From Pleodorina starrii (taxonomy: Eukaryota; Chlorophyta; Chlorophyceae; Chlamydomonadales; Volvocaceae), in assembly GCA_030267565.1 (NCBI GenBank), contig BRXU01000049.1, positions 124,001 to 188,000 of the forward strand: a stretch of DNA of 64,000 nucleotides, given 5' to 3'. The notes beneath the pieces were generated by a model. It was not told where the DNA came from. It was given only the letters and a program-made list of their open reading frames with translations, and did not search any database. How positions within the stretch are numbered: position 1 is the stretch's first letter; the number at the start of each line of letters is the position of its first letter. The position numbers and the translations under genes are program-made. This document shows, piece by piece, positions 13,062 to 25,300 of this stretch.

Positions 13062-15104
13062 CAGAGCGGAGCTGTCACACACAGACAAACTTGAATCGAC
13101 GAATCAGCCGATCTATCTGCGCTATCGCGTCGCCGACGCCCACGCCACCTACCCACCCGCCGCGAGGAAGGCCCGGCTGCCGGGGCCGCCGGGGTGGCAG
13201 CAGTTCCGGCGGCCTACCCGAGGCTTAGTAAGGCCTATATACGCGCCGCGCGGACGGCCAAGGAAGCCACGCATCACAACGGCGGTTTGGGTCCAGGGGG
13301 GTCCATTGTGTCAAATGGTGCATCCAGCAGCAGGCATAGCATCCAGCAGCAGGCATAGCATCCACCCTCTTCGAGTAGTCGGTCTTGATCAGGGCTCCAG
13401 CGATGGCGAGCGCATGATGGGCGGGCGGGCAGCACCATTATTCGATGTGTGTCAGCTCGTTACTAGCAAGCTAGCGAGCCGCCAGCGCGCGCAGCCAGCC
13501 ACCTTGCTTGTATGGAATGGATTCAGGCACTCAGCTGCGTGCTGGGCGGCGGTTCGATTCGAGTGTCATTTCGGCCTTGGCGCTTGCAGCAGGGAGGGAG
13601 GCAGCAGGACAGGAAAAATGTATTTTTGTTTGAAGGTCTTAAGTAATAAGGGAATATGAGACAAACAAACATGCGTAAGCATGCAGTGATGACTGGCGTG
13701 GATCCAACTGAGTGACAAAATGAATTCAAAACTATTCAAACAGGGGCGGGCGCGGCGCATGTACTGATGTACACCCGGGCGGGGCAAGCGACGACTTTGC
13801 GTCTTAGTTAAACAGGTCCCACCGACTGGATGGTACATCCAGTCCGCTAATATGATGGGGTCGCGGCCGGCTAGGGAGGGCGAAAGGGCGAAGCACGCAC
13901 GCTGCGCGTGTGCGCATACCTCAGCCAGCCATTCAACACGCACCCAACTGATGATGGAACTGCACCTCTGGCACGCATGCATGCATGTAGGAACGGCGCG
14001 TGCGATGCGTCCGCGTATGATTATGTGCCGATATGGTTGCCCGCTGTGAGGTTGGCAGTACATTCGGCGAAAGTGCGTTGGTGCTTCCGGGTGCTGCGCA
14101 TTGCGCGCACGGTATGTATATGTGTAGTGATGGCGGACCCGACGGCGCGCCTCGAACGTGCCAGCATAGCTAGCTAGATAGATAGCTAGATAGATACGGT
14201 AGCTGGATTGATGCTCCAGAGCCGGCCGCCCACCAATAAGGGAACGGCCAGCACATTACTGCGTGCGTTGCTTGCTACTTGGAGTTGAGAGTGGGTGCCG
14301 TGTTTCGCCGACGTGCGGTCAATGAGCGGGGTTGTCGTAGCGGTTTCATACATCAGCCGTACTGATGCACTTTACTGCGTAGAGACCACGAGAGGCACAG
14401 GCGCTTCGGTTATGAGACCTTGCAACACTACGCAGCACAGATGAGCGTACGAAGATACCATGGTGCGGCTTGCTTGTCTATGCGTGGCTGACGCAGGCGA
14501 GATGACTCCTCCCTCCCAAAGCCCCGCCATGCCAACCTCGTCAAAACAAGCCCGCCCAGTTGCCCGCATTGTGCTTTCTTCACAAGATCGAAACGCCTAA
14601 GGAACCACGGCCGCGTACGTGTGCAGTGATCCGTCTGATTGTTACACCCGTCACACCCGCCGCCGGTACGGGTGCCGCAGCGGAGCCAAATTGGAAATAG
14701 CGTGGCCCCCGCCAGCCGCCCCTTGTGCGGCTTATTTCAGTTTTCAGACCGCATCACACGTATTACAAATTTCGAGGTGCACGTCGAGGTGCAATGATCA
14801 GCGCTAGGGTTCAAACGAACAACATTGTCCCCTATGACGACAGCGAGGCAAGCTTTCGTCACAAGTTGGGTTGCATTTTGGAACTCTTCACACGCGCAGG
14901 CATAATTAGGCGCAGGGGCGTAACTCTGTTCTAATGTACGGCGGATTCTGACGTTGCAAACCGGAGTTGTCTATCACATTCAGCAGTTCCGTGGCTTAAA
15001 ACCAACTTGCCTCAGCTATCCGTCGTTAGGTGCTTATTTTTCAAACTTCCAGCAAACGTTCCTACCACCTACTCAACCGGCGAAAGAATTTTCGCATCGA
15101 CAGC
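13062..15104. other. Intergenic region after the amino-acid transporter
   Basis: 3' flank with no supportable gene. Open frames here (for example 12979-13659) have no recognisable motif and no splice support. A TAGC/TAGA microsatellite lies at about 14168-14202. The right end is the pre-insertion target site of the LINE. Confidence 0.5.
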
Positions 15105-15118
15105 GCATACATACTTAG
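15105..15118 (+). repeat. LINE target-site duplication, left copy
   Basis: The 14-base sequence GCATACATACTTAG is repeated exactly at 17343-17356 and flanks the LINE. Target-primed reverse transcription leaves this kind of footprint. Confidence 0.92.
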
Positions 15119-17146
15119 GGTTTTCTTGCGCCGTACCTTTTGCGTCTGTTGGAGCATATCCGGTCCACGGGCGATTATCCCAAGCAGTTTGAGGTTTCGA
15201 TCGTCACCCCTCTACACAAGAAGGGCGACGCGCTTGATCCGGGCAACTATCGTGGGTTGGCTGTTGGCGGGGCCCTCTCTAAGCTATATGCGAACCTTCT
15301 TGACCGGCGGTTGAAGGCTTGGGGAGAGAGTAGCGGCGCGCGCAGTCCTTACCAGGGGGGCTTCCGGCCCAAGCGTGGCACCATCCACAACTTGTTCCTG
15401 CTACGGCACCTTACGGATCGTTGCCGCAGGGTACTCCCCAACGGTTCGAGCCAAGCACTTTTTGTTTGCCAGATCGATTTTGAGAAGGCTTTTGACCGGG
15501 TGAATAGGGACATGTTGTGGTTGCGTCTCGAGGAAAGAGGGGTCACAGGCGCGGCACTGGCGGCTCTGAAACGCTGCTATGAGCGGGTGGAACTGCGGGT
15601 CAAGGTTAACGGCACGACGGGAGCGGCGTTCCCTTCTTCGCAAGGTGTGAAACAGGGATGCCCGATGAGCCCAACGCTGTTTGGTTTCTTCGTAGAAGGG
15701 TATGCCGACTACGTCGACGCCCTTGACGTCGCGCTCCCAGATGCCATGGCGGCCCCAGACTGCCCAGACGTCGAAGGTCGGCGAGTGCCTCTAGCCCTGT
15801 ACGCGGACGACTTAAGCCTTTTCGCGGCGACAAAGCGACGTTTGATGAGCTTGCTTAGAGCTTTGCGGGAGTGGTCCGAGGTGTTTGGTCTTACCGTTAA
15901 TGCGAGGAAGTGCGAGCTGCTGCTCTTCCACCCCAGCGATCAGGTTAGGAGTCACTTCTACGCGTTCAACGGCCTGGTTACTATGCGCGTTTTGGAGGAC
16001 GGGCTGCCGGTGGACCGGCCCATCACCTGGAAGCCGCGCGCACGTTATCTCGGGCTACATTTTGGCCCTAATAGTTCCTTTGCGTCGTGCACTGACGAAC
16101 TCTACGTCGCGGGCCAGCGGGCTATGTTTTCCCTGCTTAGCAAGTTGCGTCGACAGGGGCTATTGTTACCATCCGTCGGAATGAAATGCTTTAATGCGCA
16201 AGTCCGTTCTGTTCTGTCTTATGGTTCGCAGTTGTGGGGTGTTGATTTGGTTTTAGCGTTGCTCGAGAGGGGTTTCCCGGCTAACGAGGCACCGCGTTCC
16301 TGTTATTTTGAGGTCGCTACTCGGGATCGCATGGTCAAGCTGCAAATCGCCTTTATGAAGCAGCTGGTCGGAGCTTCCGTCCCGCCCCTTCAATTGTTGT
16401 TTAGGGAACTAGGGCAGATGCCGCTGCAGATGTACTGGGCTGAATCTGTGTTTCGTTTTTGGAACAGTATGGTGGAGAACACTAGCAGCATATACCACAG
16501 TGTTTTTCGTCACGAGATCCGGCTGGCATTGGAATCGGATTTGCAGGGGGACGGCTGGGGGTCTAAGGTCATTCGGGCTCTGAATATCTTAAGGCATGAC
16601 TGGCCGGAGGATGCGACGGCGGGTACCATCGACGCCAGGGTTAGACGGTACTCTACGTGCAAGCTCGACGTTGAGGCGCTGTTGGACACTCTTAGGGGGC
16701 GCATTAACGATGATTGGGCCAGTGACAGGTTGGCCGTCGTCCCGGGCTCTTTCGTTACGGATGGCAGGAAGCCTGGCGTGAAAATGTGCCGTCACAAGCA
16801 CTGGATGGGGCAGCCGAAGCAGTTCGAGGGTTACATTCCCTCGGCGCACCACCGTGCCCTTCTCCGTTTTCGGTTATGCGTATCAGACCTGGCGGTTAAT
16901 AGCGAGAGTAATCGAGCCAGGGAGTTGCGTGTGTGCAAGGCGTGTCGCATTAATGGTGCCGTCGAGGACGAGAAGCACTTCCTGTTGGAGTGTTCTGCTC
17001 TCGTGTCAGCGCGGCAGAAGCTTTGGGACCTGGGTGTACCGGAGGGAGCGAGTGTTTGCGACGTCATGCAAATAGACGATCAGCGCGGTCTTGCAAAGGT
17101 TGTTTATGACATGTTTTGCTTACGGCGCGAGCGCATCGCCGCGTAG
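15119..17146 (+). CDS. LINE reverse transcriptase (N-terminally truncated ORF2-like)
   Basis: Open in frame from the first inserted base to TAG at 17144-17146; the native start codon is lost and no ATG is implied at the left end. RT motifs in order: IVTPLHKKG with NYRGLAVGGALSKLY (block 1), GGFRPKRGT (block 2), DFEKAFDRVNRDMLW with the first catalytic Asp (block 3), GVKQGCPMSPTLF (block 4), LYADDLSLFA with the catalytic YADD pair (block 5). The C-terminus has a zinc-knuckle C-x2-C-x11-H-x4-C (CKAC ... HFLLEC) as in plant and algal L1-clade elements (zf-RVT). The catalytic residues look intact, but without the endonuclease and 5' region this copy should not move autonomously. Confidence 0.93.
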   Translation, partial: GFLAPYLLRLLEHIRSTGDYPKQFEVSIVTPLHKKGDALDPGNYRGLAVGGALSKLYANLLDRRLKAWGESSGARSPYQGGFRPKRGTIHNLFLLRHLTDRCRRVLPNGSSQALFVCQIDFEKAFDRVNRDMLWLRLEERGVTGAALAALKRCYERVELRVKVNGTTGAAFPSSQGVKQGCPMSPTLFGFFVEGYADYVDALDVALPDAMAAPDCPDVEGRRVPLALYADDLSLFAATKRRLMSLLRALREWSEVFGLTVNARKCELLLFHPSDQVRSHFYAFNGLVTMRVLEDGLPVDRPITWKPRARYLGLHFGPNSSFASCTDELYVAGQRAMFSLLSKLRRQGLLLPSVGMKCFNAQVRSVLSYGSQLWGVDLVLALLERGFPANEAPRSCYFEVATRDRMVKLQIAFMKQLVGASVPPLQLLFRELGQMPLQMYWAESVFRFWNSMVENTSSIYHSVFRHEIRLALESDLQGDGWGSKVIRALNILRHDWPEDATAGTIDARVRRYSTCKLDVEALLDTLRGRINDDWASDRLAVVPGSFVTDGRKPGVKMCRHKHWMGQPKQFEGYIPSAHHRALLRFRLCVSDLAVNSESNRARELRVCKACRINGAVEDEKHFLLECSALVSARQKLWDLGVPEGASVCDVMQIDDQRGLAKVVYDMFCLRRERIAA

Positions 17147-17342
17147 AGTCGATGGAGACTCCTTCTCAGGTCATGTTGCGCTTTTGTGACGTATCTGTCT
17201 TATGGTGTCTTTATGCCCTTTCTGCTACGGTTGATTTTTTTTATCCTATCTTTTTGTTCCTTTTGCTTGACTGAGGCGGTTCATGAGCCTTCGGGTTCGT
17301 TTGAACCGTACAAGCTCACTGAAGCTTGTAACATCATCATCA
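15119..17342 (+). mobile_element. 5'-truncated non-LTR retrotransposon (L1-like LINE)
   Basis: About 2.2 kb between two identical 14-bp target-site duplications. The element starts inside its reverse-transcriptase ORF, so the endonuclease part is missing (5' truncation). It ends in a short ATC-repeat tail (CATCATCATCA at about 17332-17342). The ORF stays open for its full remaining length and the duplication is perfect, both pointing to a fairly recent insertion. It is in the same orientation as the following gene, whose start codon lies about 200 bp downstream of the element's end. Confidence 0.93.
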
Positions 17343-17356
17343 GCATACATACTTAG
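17343..17356 (+). repeat. LINE target-site duplication, right copy
   Basis: Exact second copy of the 14-base sequence at 15105-15118. It begins 187 bp before the ATG of the next gene. Confidence 0.92.
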
Positions 17357-17542
17357 AGCAGTAATTTCAACCAAAACATTACCGGCATACGCATTAGACC
17401 ACATCCTATCACCTGGACATAACTGGGAGCAAAGGAGGCGGAAACCGTTTGCTGACCCGGCATCTCCGTAGCCGGTTTCGGCCTGCCTGCACTATGACCT
17501 GTTGAACGTACACAGTCGACTGGAGGCCGCCTTCCTTCTGAA

Positions 17543-19950
17543 ATGTCGAGCCCCGCAGCGCGAAACCCATACGTCCAATGGTACCAACAGAACAAAACGC
17601 TGGTCTGGGGTGCGGCAGCTGCTGCAGTGACTGTGTATGCAACATACAAGTATGCGGGCAGCAGCACAAGTTCGTCAGATGGCGACACGGGCGGTCCTGA
17701 GGGCCGGGCGCGGAGGCAGCAAAGCCAGTTTCAGCGGCTCAAGAGCATGTTCAAAAACTACTCTGAGGCGGCATCAACGCTGGCGGAGACTGCTGCGCTC
17801 GTGTCGGAGGACCTGCGGCAGTTCCTCTCCTCCGATGCCGCCGAGCTGCCGCAGAGTCTCCGCCAGCTGAACAAGCTCCTGCAGGCCCCAGAGCTGCAGG
17901 AGACTGTCTCGACGGTGACCGCTTCCGTTGTTCGCGGCGCAATGAAGGCGACCGGCGGGGACCGGTCCCCCGATGCGCCGCCGCTGGTCGACACCATCAT
18001 CGAGGCGGTGCTGTCCGAGCGCGGCCGGGGCCTCATCGGCATGGCCGTTGGCGTTGCGATGCGCAACTCCACGACTGCGCTGTGTGAGTTCATCGAGCGC
18101 CGTATGGAGGCGGCCACAGCGGCATCTGGCGGGGCCGCCAGCCTGGGCGTCAAGGACATCCTCGACTTGCTGGCCAGCGACCAGGGCGAGCGGCTCCTCA
18201 CCATGCTCCTCACGCACAGCATCCGCACGGCGGTGACCTCGTACGTGGATGCCACCTCGGGCTACAACCTCTACAACGACATGCTCGCCAGCCTCGTCAA
18301 GCAGGAGCACCGGGACGCTCTGACCGACCTGCTGAGCCGCATCTCCGCGTCCTTCTGCCGCGAAGCCGTACTGTCGTACCGCCGTGGCGCCGCCATGGCC
18401 TCCGTTGGCGGCGGCGCCGTGGCATCGTCCTCCTCCTCCTCGCATGCCGTCAACCATGCCGTCTCCAAGCACGCTGCGGCGGTGGCGGTAGCGGCAAACA
18501 GCACCACAAGCTTGCAGACGGGCCCAGTCGCCTGCTCGCTCTCCTCGGGGGCGGCTGCCGCTGCCACGGCGGCGTCGCCCGAAGCGGCCTCGGCCAGCAC
18601 GGAGGGTTGTCGCACGGGGGCCCTGCCCGCGGTCAAGTCCAACAGCCAGCTGGCGGGCTCCCAGAACGCCCGGCCGTCCGCGACCTCGCAGCTGCACAAG
18701 CAGCACAGCCTGGGCGGCATGTTGGGAGGCGTGGGCAACAACGCCCTCGCGATGGCTCTGGGTCGCGGCGCCATGGTGACGCAGACACCGCCGGCCTGGC
18801 TGCGACAGGTGAGCGCTTCCGTGGTGCCGTGCGTTACGGGCCCCAACACATACGGTACCTGGATCGGGGCTGTAGAACGTACCACGTGTGTTGTTGGGTC
18901 GGGTGGCATTTGGGTTATGGCTGGAGGGGATGTGCCGTATGCCCTTGATGCCGGCGTGCGTTTTTACTGCGGTACTGTCACTGTGAATTGCATACTACGT
19001 TTCGTTTTGTCGATGTTGTCGGGGAGGGTATTGGGTGTTAGGGTCTGGGTTGCAGCGCCGATCTGGGTTGCAGCGCATACCGGCACGAAGGCGGCGCGCC
19101 GTGATTGAATCGATTATACCTCCCAGGTTCCCCGGTCCTTTCGGTTAACGTCGCCTCTGTTCCCACCGCTGCGGCCTCATCTGATATGGTACCCCGCCCG
19201 CCGCAGGTGGTCGAGCTTGTTAAGGAGCGCGAGGTCCGTAGCCTGGCGGTGGACGTGGTCAAGCATGCCAGCAGGGAGGCGTCGAGGGGCGCCGTCGAGG
19301 GGCTGCTTCAGGTGAGCTTGAGCGCAGCGGAAGATGGGAGACGCGGGACGGATTGGGCCGGGCGGACGCAGCCGGCCGGGCGAGGGACGATGTAAAGACG
19401 ATGCCGCAGCGGTGTGAGGGGGCGGGGGAGGAGCTGGCTGCAGTGCCGAGGCTACGAGGTGCAGATGCAGGCACATGCTGCTGTGGGGTAACAAGAAGAT
19501 ACCGCAGCGGAGCCTTGTGTGATTATGTGAGCGCTGCGCAAGCCCACCAGCGGGTTTGCGGGGGATCGCAGCGTGGCGGAGCAAGTGTCTTAATCTGATA
19601 TGGGTCATATCAGAGAGTCGAATGCTGCGGGCCTGTGCAGGTCGGATCTGCGCGGATGAACGCGCGGATTTGTCTGTTGTCCCTGGGCAGGAAATTACCA
19701 GATCGGCCTGCATGCGAACCTTCATTTACGTCCCCTTGCCGCCTCCGCTTGGTCGCATGGCGCGGCACGCTCGCAGCGCACGGGTGTCGGCTCGGACGGT
19801 GCCGGCTCCTCGTCATCGTCGTCGTCGCCCTGCAGTGGCGGCGTGCTGGTGCTCCCGCCCAGCGCTGCCGGCTACAAGCTTTTCGTCATGGCCTCGCTGG
19901 CCGTCAGTCTGTGCACCTACGTGCTGTCGCCACGCGTGATGCTGATCTGA
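17543..19950 (+). CDS. Membrane-anchored PHLOEM PROTEIN 2-LIKE A10 family protein
   Basis: Exons 17543-18808, 19207-19311 and 19777-19950 (TGA) give 514 aa in phase. An N-terminal hydrophobic segment (about residues 17-35, TLVWGAAAAAVTVYATYKY) is followed by a charged stretch and a helical domain with FKNYSEAASTLAETAALVSEDLRQFL, then QSLRQLNKLL. The same order is found in the plant family annotated as PHLOEM PROTEIN 2-LIKE A10, where a conserved 'DLKxFL ... PxSLKQ' region follows an N-terminal membrane helix. A Ser/Ala-rich linker of about 130 residues precedes exon 2, and a second hydrophobic segment (KLFVMASLAVSLCTYVLS) ends the protein. No lectin fold is visible despite the family name, and the function is unknown. 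The start is chosen because it begins the membrane segment. A TGTAA at 20512-20516 is a plausible poly(A) signal. Confidence 0.8.
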
Positions 19951-22355
19951 TTTCATCGGATGTCGGTCTGCCGTCCTGGCTGACCGGGAGATCGACCCAG
20001 ATCGACCCAGGTCGGGGCGGTAGAATATGGCTCCCGGCTGCGGCGCAGGCTGCTGCACCCGCACCGCGGGAGGTGCTGTTGAGGGCAGGCGCTGTTGCAG
20101 ATGAGGTGCTGCGATGTGCTTTCGAGGGGCTTTGCCACCAGAGTCGCATCAGCCGTGGCAGCAGCCAGCGCGGCTGAAGAGGGCCGCGGGAAGGGCGGGA
20201 GCAGATTAGTGCAGATTGGGAGCAGGGGGGCGCAGGGCTCCCCGCGGCGGCCGGGTGCGGCGTGCTTCGGGAGGCGCGCTTGCTGATGGCAGGCAGCTGG
20301 GGTGAGTTTGCAGCTGAAGGAAGCCGCAGGCCATGAAGGCCCGCACCACCGTATGTGTCACTTCAGGAACTGCGCAGTGTTTAGCCCTTTGGCGCTCCCT
20401 ACCATGCGCTCTTGGGCCTGCAGGGTGTGGGCGGGAGGGCAACGGGCCTGACGGAAGGAAGATGTGGGGATTGGGAGTCTGCGTATCTGGGTCCAAGTCC
20501 AAAAGCACTGCTGTAAGCTAAGACTCTAGGTGTTTACTGAAGTTCGCAGTAGCGTGCCGCGACTGTGATGCGGTTTAATGGTTTCGTGTCTACCTCGTGT
20601 TCGTGGCGTTAGCTTGTCTGTGATCGATTCCGTCAGGAGCCCGTTTGTGCTCTCTATTTTTGCGGTCTTGCCCTTTCCAAAATTTCATGGTAGCGCGGCC
20701 ATTTCCGCCCAAGGAACACGGGGAAGACGTGACGCGCGCAGGCAACCACGGCACGCGCGTGTATGGCCATGGCGCGACCCTACTTGGGTTCCCCATTCCC
20801 CGGCGGTGTAGGGCGGCAGCGGATGTACTGCGGAAACAGTTTGCGGATTCAAGAGTGGTTGCTTGTGGTGGATATAGACGAGTAGTATGGCATTAGGTCG
20901 GACAAGGGGCATGGCGCATGGGTGTGCCTTGTGCGCTTTTGCGGCCTCATCGCACGCCTACGAGTTTGGCGCCCAGCGTCCCTGCCAGCCGCCACCCGTC
21001 GTGCCATAGCGTCTGTCCCGTCCTCGGCCCTCCGGTCAGTAGAGAGCGGGGGCGCGCTGCGCAGTCACGTTGCGGCGCGTGAGCCTGGCTGAGCTTTTTG
21101 GGCCCAATACGTTAGGAGGTCGGCGCTTGGATGACAAGGCCAGGTGGCGACGAATTCGTAAGGGAAGGAAGCTTAGGCTTGGCGGTGATGAGTGTCTTTC
21201 GCATTTTCCACGTCTGCGGTCCGTCAACTTGATGTATTCATCGTTATCGCAGTGAGGCTGATTGTCGCGTATTTCGTACTGTCGCAATCCTTCGCAATGT
21301 GTATGTGTATGTGGACGAGCACAACAGATATCGTATGTTATTCGCCTTTCGCCGCCCTGGATGCTCTGCAGCTTTGGGGGAGGAGCCTAAGTGCCGTTGT
21401 GGGAGGAGCCTAAACACAAGATCATGCAAGATGCATAGGCAGGAGTTTCCATCCCCTTCTTCGTAGGGCGCGGCTGTGCTGCTGATGCCGACACGCTTTC
21501 GTTCGCCATTGCGCTGATCTATAAGGCGTGTGATGCATGTCATTTGGAAACCCAGCTGCTCCACACATCCTGGGCTTGGCTAGGTTACGAACTCCGTAAC
21601 CCCACGATCTCCAACGGACCAACGCAGTTCCCTAACGGTTCTTCAACGGTTCTTCAGGTTTTGTTTCACAAATCACAATACGTCTGCTGTTATGCGTAAT
21701 TTTAAACTGAGCAAGTCTTGCGGCTGGGAAAGCCTGGGAATGTGGGAAAGCATATTGCCGAAAGGGGTTGACATAACGTCGAAGAGACCTTTCACATTGA
21801 AGCCTGACATTAGGAAAGACTGCGTAATCACCTGCCCCTTTGCCAAGTCCAAACTGCCTTGTCTTCCGTCTGCTCGTCTCCGAGATGTTACAAAGTTGGG
21901 CCCGTACGTTTGCAACCGTTCGCCAACCGCCAACATGGCCATGTTGTGGGCAAAGTTAAACGGCTAAACGCTTATCATCACTCCGTGGCGCAAGAATGCG
22001 GTCCGAATTATAGTCCTTGTAATGCAGCAAGCCACGGAGGCAGCGAACGTTGAGCAGATGAGCACGTCTGAGTAAATTGCGCCATACCTCATCATATACC
22101 TCAGGCAACCTTATGGCTTCTCATATTTGCTTCTTGAACTACCACGCTATCTGCTCACTTCGCAGATTAGCACGCCATTAAACCTATGTAAATTTCCGTG
22201 CCGGCGGGAGGCTCGCACCTGGTAATTTATACACTATCCGAAAGGAATCTGGACAGAAATTGCATAAATTACAGTACTGAAAAATGGATGAGGGGCAGTC
22301 TCGGACCTGATAAAGAGGGGACGCGCCAGTTTACTCGCTGCAAGACTTTGAGGAA
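19951..22355. other. Intergenic region between the A10-like gene and SUZ12
   Basis: The first 560 bp are probably 3' UTR, ending near the TGTAA at 20512-20516. The rest is AT-richer spacer. A 91-codon frame at 21692-21967 (and an 89-codon frame on the other strand over the same bases) has no motif I recognise and non-algal codon use, so I do not call it. The SUZ12 promoter should lie in the last few hundred bases. Confidence 0.5.
20512..20516 (+). terminator. Candidate poly(A) signal TGTAA
   Basis: TGTAA, the usual green-algal polyadenylation signal, about 560 bp after the stop of the A10-like gene. Confidence 0.5.
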
Positions 22356-25300
22356 ATGGAGCAGCTGGGGGTTGACGAACGGAATGAATTGCTGGACCAC
22401 TACTTTCTTGGCTCTGGCCTACTTTACTCGGACATCCTGCCCGAGCGGGCCCAGAAGGTACAGCGCCGATACGGACGCCCAAAGTGTGTGGGGGCAACTT
22501 TGAACGCAATCTAAGCGGCCGCTCATTTTTCGCCTCAACCGCTCTCATCATGGGGGGGCGTGCCTGCACTGGGTCGCTTACCTGGTCTCGCAATGGCTGA
22601 CTGCAAGCTGCTCCGACCGGCGTGCAGGGCCCCCGGTTCCGGGTCAGGAACCTTCTTTACTGCCCGAGCCGGGACCGCGTGGATCCCGGCACCGGATCGC
22701 TGCTCGTGAAGGCCCTGCTGGCCCATGTGCGCACCACCGCCAGGCCAGCGGCAGCTGCTGCCGTGGCCGCCGAACACAGCGCTGCTGCTGCTGCCGCTGC
22801 TGCTGCAGCGGCGGCGGGGCCCTCATGTTGTGTGTCGCCGTCACCGCAGTTTGACGTCAGCCAGCCGTGGCGGTACCTCGCCGTGGTCGCCTGCGTGGAG
22901 CCGACCACTTGTCCAGTGAGCAGAGGCGGGGTGGCGGGGTGGCGGGCACCGTGCCGTTCTCCGCGCGGGTATAATCGTAAGGGCCCGTGAGCGCGAGATA
23001 ACCTCGTGTACCCGTGGCAAAGAAACAAAACAAGCACCAGGCGACTGGAGATCAGTTACGGGCCTTCGGGCTCACCCTCACCCTCACCCTCCCTCCCTCC
23101 CGCTCCACTCATTTCGCATTCCTTATCTTTCCACTCCCGTCACCGTTTCCGTTACCGTGTCGCACTCCTGACACCGGGACACCGTGTCTGGATCCGCAGG
23201 GCCGTCTGGTGCCGCTCCCCGACTGCGTCTGGCTGCTGGCTTTCCCGCCGGCCCGGGAACCGGAACCGCTGGCGGCGCCACTGCCGCCGCCGCCGCCGGA
23301 ACGACAGCAGCCACAGCAGCAGCGCCAGCAGCAGCAAGGGCAGGCGCAACAGCGGCGACAGAACCCGCAGCAGCAGCAGCAGCCGTCAGAGGTGGGCGTG
23401 AGTGCGGAGGTGGTGTCGGACGCGACCGCAGCGGCGACAGCGGCGGGCTGGCGACCTTGGCCTCGAGACCGGCGGCCAGAGCCCCAGGGCGCCGTTCGTG
23501 GCACCAGCGGCGGCGGCGGCGGCGCCGGTATCGGCGGCGGCGAGAGCCGGAACGGCGCTAGCGGCGGTGCCGCCGCCGGTATCGGCGGCGGCGGGAGCCG
23601 GAACGGCGCTAGCGGCGGCGCCGCCGCCGGTGGCGGTGACGCTGGCGACGCCGCCGGCGGAGGCGGGCGGTGCTCGTTCTTCCCGTCGATTCTGGCGGAG
23701 GAGACGCGGAAGGAGGCGCCGCAGTTGCGGCTGCTGCTTCTGTTCTCGGGTGGGGTGGGGATTGCGTCGCGTTGAAGTGGGGGTTGGCGTCCAACAGCCG
23801 GCCAACTCTCCTGCGCAGCCGGACAGGACACAGACCGCTTGCAGAATGGAGCGGATGGGGGCGGAGAGTGAATGGGAGTTGCTTTCGGTTCTGACCCAGA
23901 TTCAGGGATGGTCATGGACTCATGTTCATGGCCAAGTTCATTGCACAGATGGTGTATGCGCAAGCGCAGCGCGAGATGGCGCATCCGGTTGTGCTGTCGG
24001 CGTGTTTTTTCCGTCCGTCTGCTTGTCCGCCTTGCTTGCCCTGTCTGCCTTGCCTGCCTCGGCGGTGGGTGAAGCAGGCCATCTCGCCGCCCCTGCCCCG
24101 CCTGTCCGCCTGTGCGCCCCACAGAGTCCATATCGGACATGGCCGCGCAGCTGTCCAAGCCGACCGCGTCCAGGCTGCCGGGCATAGGTGGGTAAAAGAA
24201 ATCGGCCCGGGACGAGGGAACGCATAGGTGGGTGGTCGAGAACTCGAGATGGGCGCGGGGCACGGTGGGCGCCTGCCTCGGGCTGATAAAGAGCCGAGGG
24301 AAGCGCAGCGCGCGCGGGGATAGGGACGGAGGGGCGACGTCGAGCGAACCTTAACACACCCTGCATTGCTTACCGACGTACCTGCTACCCTTGGCGAAAC
24401 CGGGGAGCTGCGACCGCGTCGCCGCCGGACCAACCCAAATGGAAAAATACGAAAAAAATAGAGTAAGGGAGACGAATCGCGGCGAAGAAATTGACACAAG
24501 GCGACTGCCCAAGATGCTTCTTCGTGTGAGGCCCTGTGTGTGTACGTGTGTCTGACCTGCAGGCGAGGACCCAGACCCCATCTTCAACGCCTTTGCGTTG
24601 GACGAGCACGTTTGGGCGGCAGTACTGAAGCCCGCCTGTACGGCATCACACGCGGCGACGCTGGGTTCCGTACAGCGGCTGCCGCATACGGCAGCGCAGC
24701 ACGCGACGGCGGGCGGACAGGCGGTGGCGTCGGCGGGTGCGCAGGCGGCGGGGGGCGGAGGCGCGCCGGGCCCTTCGGCTCCGGAACCCGGTAGCCGTAT
24801 TCGGGTGCGGCTGTCGCGGTGCAGTATCCGGCGCGAATGCATTGTGACAGTCAATGCACTCGTTTTGCATCCGTACGGCGCCGGGCCGGCGGAGCACGGT
24901 GACGGCGCTGCCGGCGAGCCGGCAGGGGCTGAGTGGCCCGACGGCAGCTCCACCGGCGGCGGCGGCGCCGCCAACGCCGTGAATGATATCTCTGTGGATT
25001 TGGAGCTGAGGGGCTGGACGCTCCGAAACCTCCGGGAAGGATCGTTAGGCGCGTCCTCTGATGGCATGGCAGCGGCGGCCGCAGATGGCGGCGGCGGGGC
25101 CGGGCCGTCGACGACGCAGCCGCGATGCCGCCGTGAAGAGGCTCTCCGGCGTCGCCGGCGGCGATTGCTCCGAAACCCCGGCGAGGACTTGGACGAGCAG
25201 GTCAGCGACGGGATACGGCAGTTCCTGCCGATCGTGTGGCTGTGGCACGCGCCGCCGGGGGCGGGAGGCGGAGGCGGCGGCGACGGCGAGAGCGACGGGG

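Noticed and set aside
15007..15192. ATG-started frame overlapping the LINE 5' junction
   Set aside because: It crosses the target-site duplication in a different frame from the reverse transcriptase, so it is an artefact of the insertion.
21673..21967. About 90-codon frames on both strands upstream of SUZ12
   Set aside because: Neither shows a known motif, algal codon bias or splice context; cannot be supported as a gene.
23109..24263. 384-codon minus-strand frame over SUZ12 exon 3
   Set aside because: Pro/Ala/Cys-rich antisense shadow of Gln/Gly-coding sequence.
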